Of a DNA stretch of 64,000 bases, positions 63,978 through 64,000 are shown one piece after another. A program made the translations under genes and the position numbers. The notes under the pieces were generated by a model that worked only from the letters and a program-made list of their open reading frames with translations, did not search any database and was not told the DNA's origin. Origin of the DNA: JAFDVL01 sp043783625 (GTDB lineage Bacteria > Acidobacteriota > Blastocatellia > RBC074); the NCBI GenBank assembly GCA_043783625.1, contig JAYVZE010000207.1:26004-90003 (forward strand), in the 5' to 3' direction. Each line of letters starts with the position of its first letter. Position 1 is the stretch's first letter.

Positions 63978-64000
63978 TGTCAGAGCGAACCGTACCGGCA

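Noticed and set aside
1..64000. tRNA, rRNA or riboswitch genes
   Set aside because: No cloverleaf or known leader pattern was recognised by eye; a covariance search was not possible.

Overview
The window reads as chromosome of a free-living Gram-negative-type bacterium. The best guess is an Acidobacteriota member near Blastocatellia, inferred from the mix of a DUF1501/PSD1 (planctomycete-type) gene pair, several RHS/YD-repeat toxins, a DUF3999-DUF2339 pair, many small toxin-antitoxin pairs, and heavy loading of intergenic space with palindromes and short tandem word repeats. Moderate GC, tat and Sec exported enzymes and TonB-type C-termini fit this. No rRNA, tRNA or 16S-type marker was seen, so the assignment is an inference.

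Layout. 1-13.5 kb (minus strand): housekeeping and TA genes. These are an AtuA-like acyclic terpene utilisation protein cut by the left edge, a Doc toxin pair coupled to inorganic pyrophosphatase, SixA, DUF3999/DUF2339, MutL with a TPR-TonB protein, a PIN-domain TA pair, AspRS and HisRS. 13.7-16.2 kb: a membrane HD-GYP/GAF/GGDEF protein with a damaged HD motif. 16.7-26.4 kb: an RHS polymorphic-toxin locus, with one full-length secreted RHS protein ending in an HELSH metallopeptidase-like tip, a Ycf48-like gene, then two promoterless copies of the RHS core carrying other tips (a DUF4329-type tip with a small membrane immunity candidate, and a truncated tip). 26.6-29.4 kb: a TIGR04283-type glycosyltransferase, DUF547 lipoprotein, small CxxC protein and TVP38/DedA membrane protein. 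29.4-32.4 kb: MsrB, DUF1223, and an ECF sigma/anti-sigma operon. 32.5-38.3 kb: a nucleotide-sugar dehydratase, then a peroxide-defence group (exported KatG, Dps, a small protein, a PerR/Fur regulator with visible 7-1-7 boxes) and a GT4 glycosyltransferase. 38.4-44.9 kb: an Rpn-type nuclease, and DUF1501 and PSD1/PSCyt genes separated by an inserted HNH/antitoxin-like pair. 45.3-49.4 kb: an amine oxidase fused to a methyltransferase, followed by an ABC exporter with an extremely acidic N-terminus. 49.4-50.6 kb: a 15-repeat CRISPR array with no cas genes in the window. 50.8-60.4 kb: a YVTN-phosphoesterase, a frameshifted PIN toxin, DinB, PPOx-like, PhoD, Uma2, and a frameshifted AlbA_2/ATPase regulator. 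60.4-61.2 kb: non-coding, holding a 339-bp element with perfect 44-bp inverted ends. 61.2-64 kb: a second RHS protein on the minus strand with a Cys/His (LRAT-like permuted papain fold) tip.

Themes. (1) Polymorphic toxins: the RHS core is present three times in tandem at 21.4-26.4 kb, each copy followed by a different AT-richer tip, the expected layout for tip exchange. (2) Palindromes and tandem words: at least four sequence-unrelated families of long hairpins sit between genes and often supply the last codons or stop of the neighbouring gene; related short tandem words also sit in frame inside the PSD1 gene. (3) The oxidase-methyltransferase fusion with its exporter is the least conventional gene set here and the best candidate for an undescribed pathway.

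Two single-base frameshifts at homopolymers (53.9 kb and 59.9 kb) may be real decay or sequencing error.
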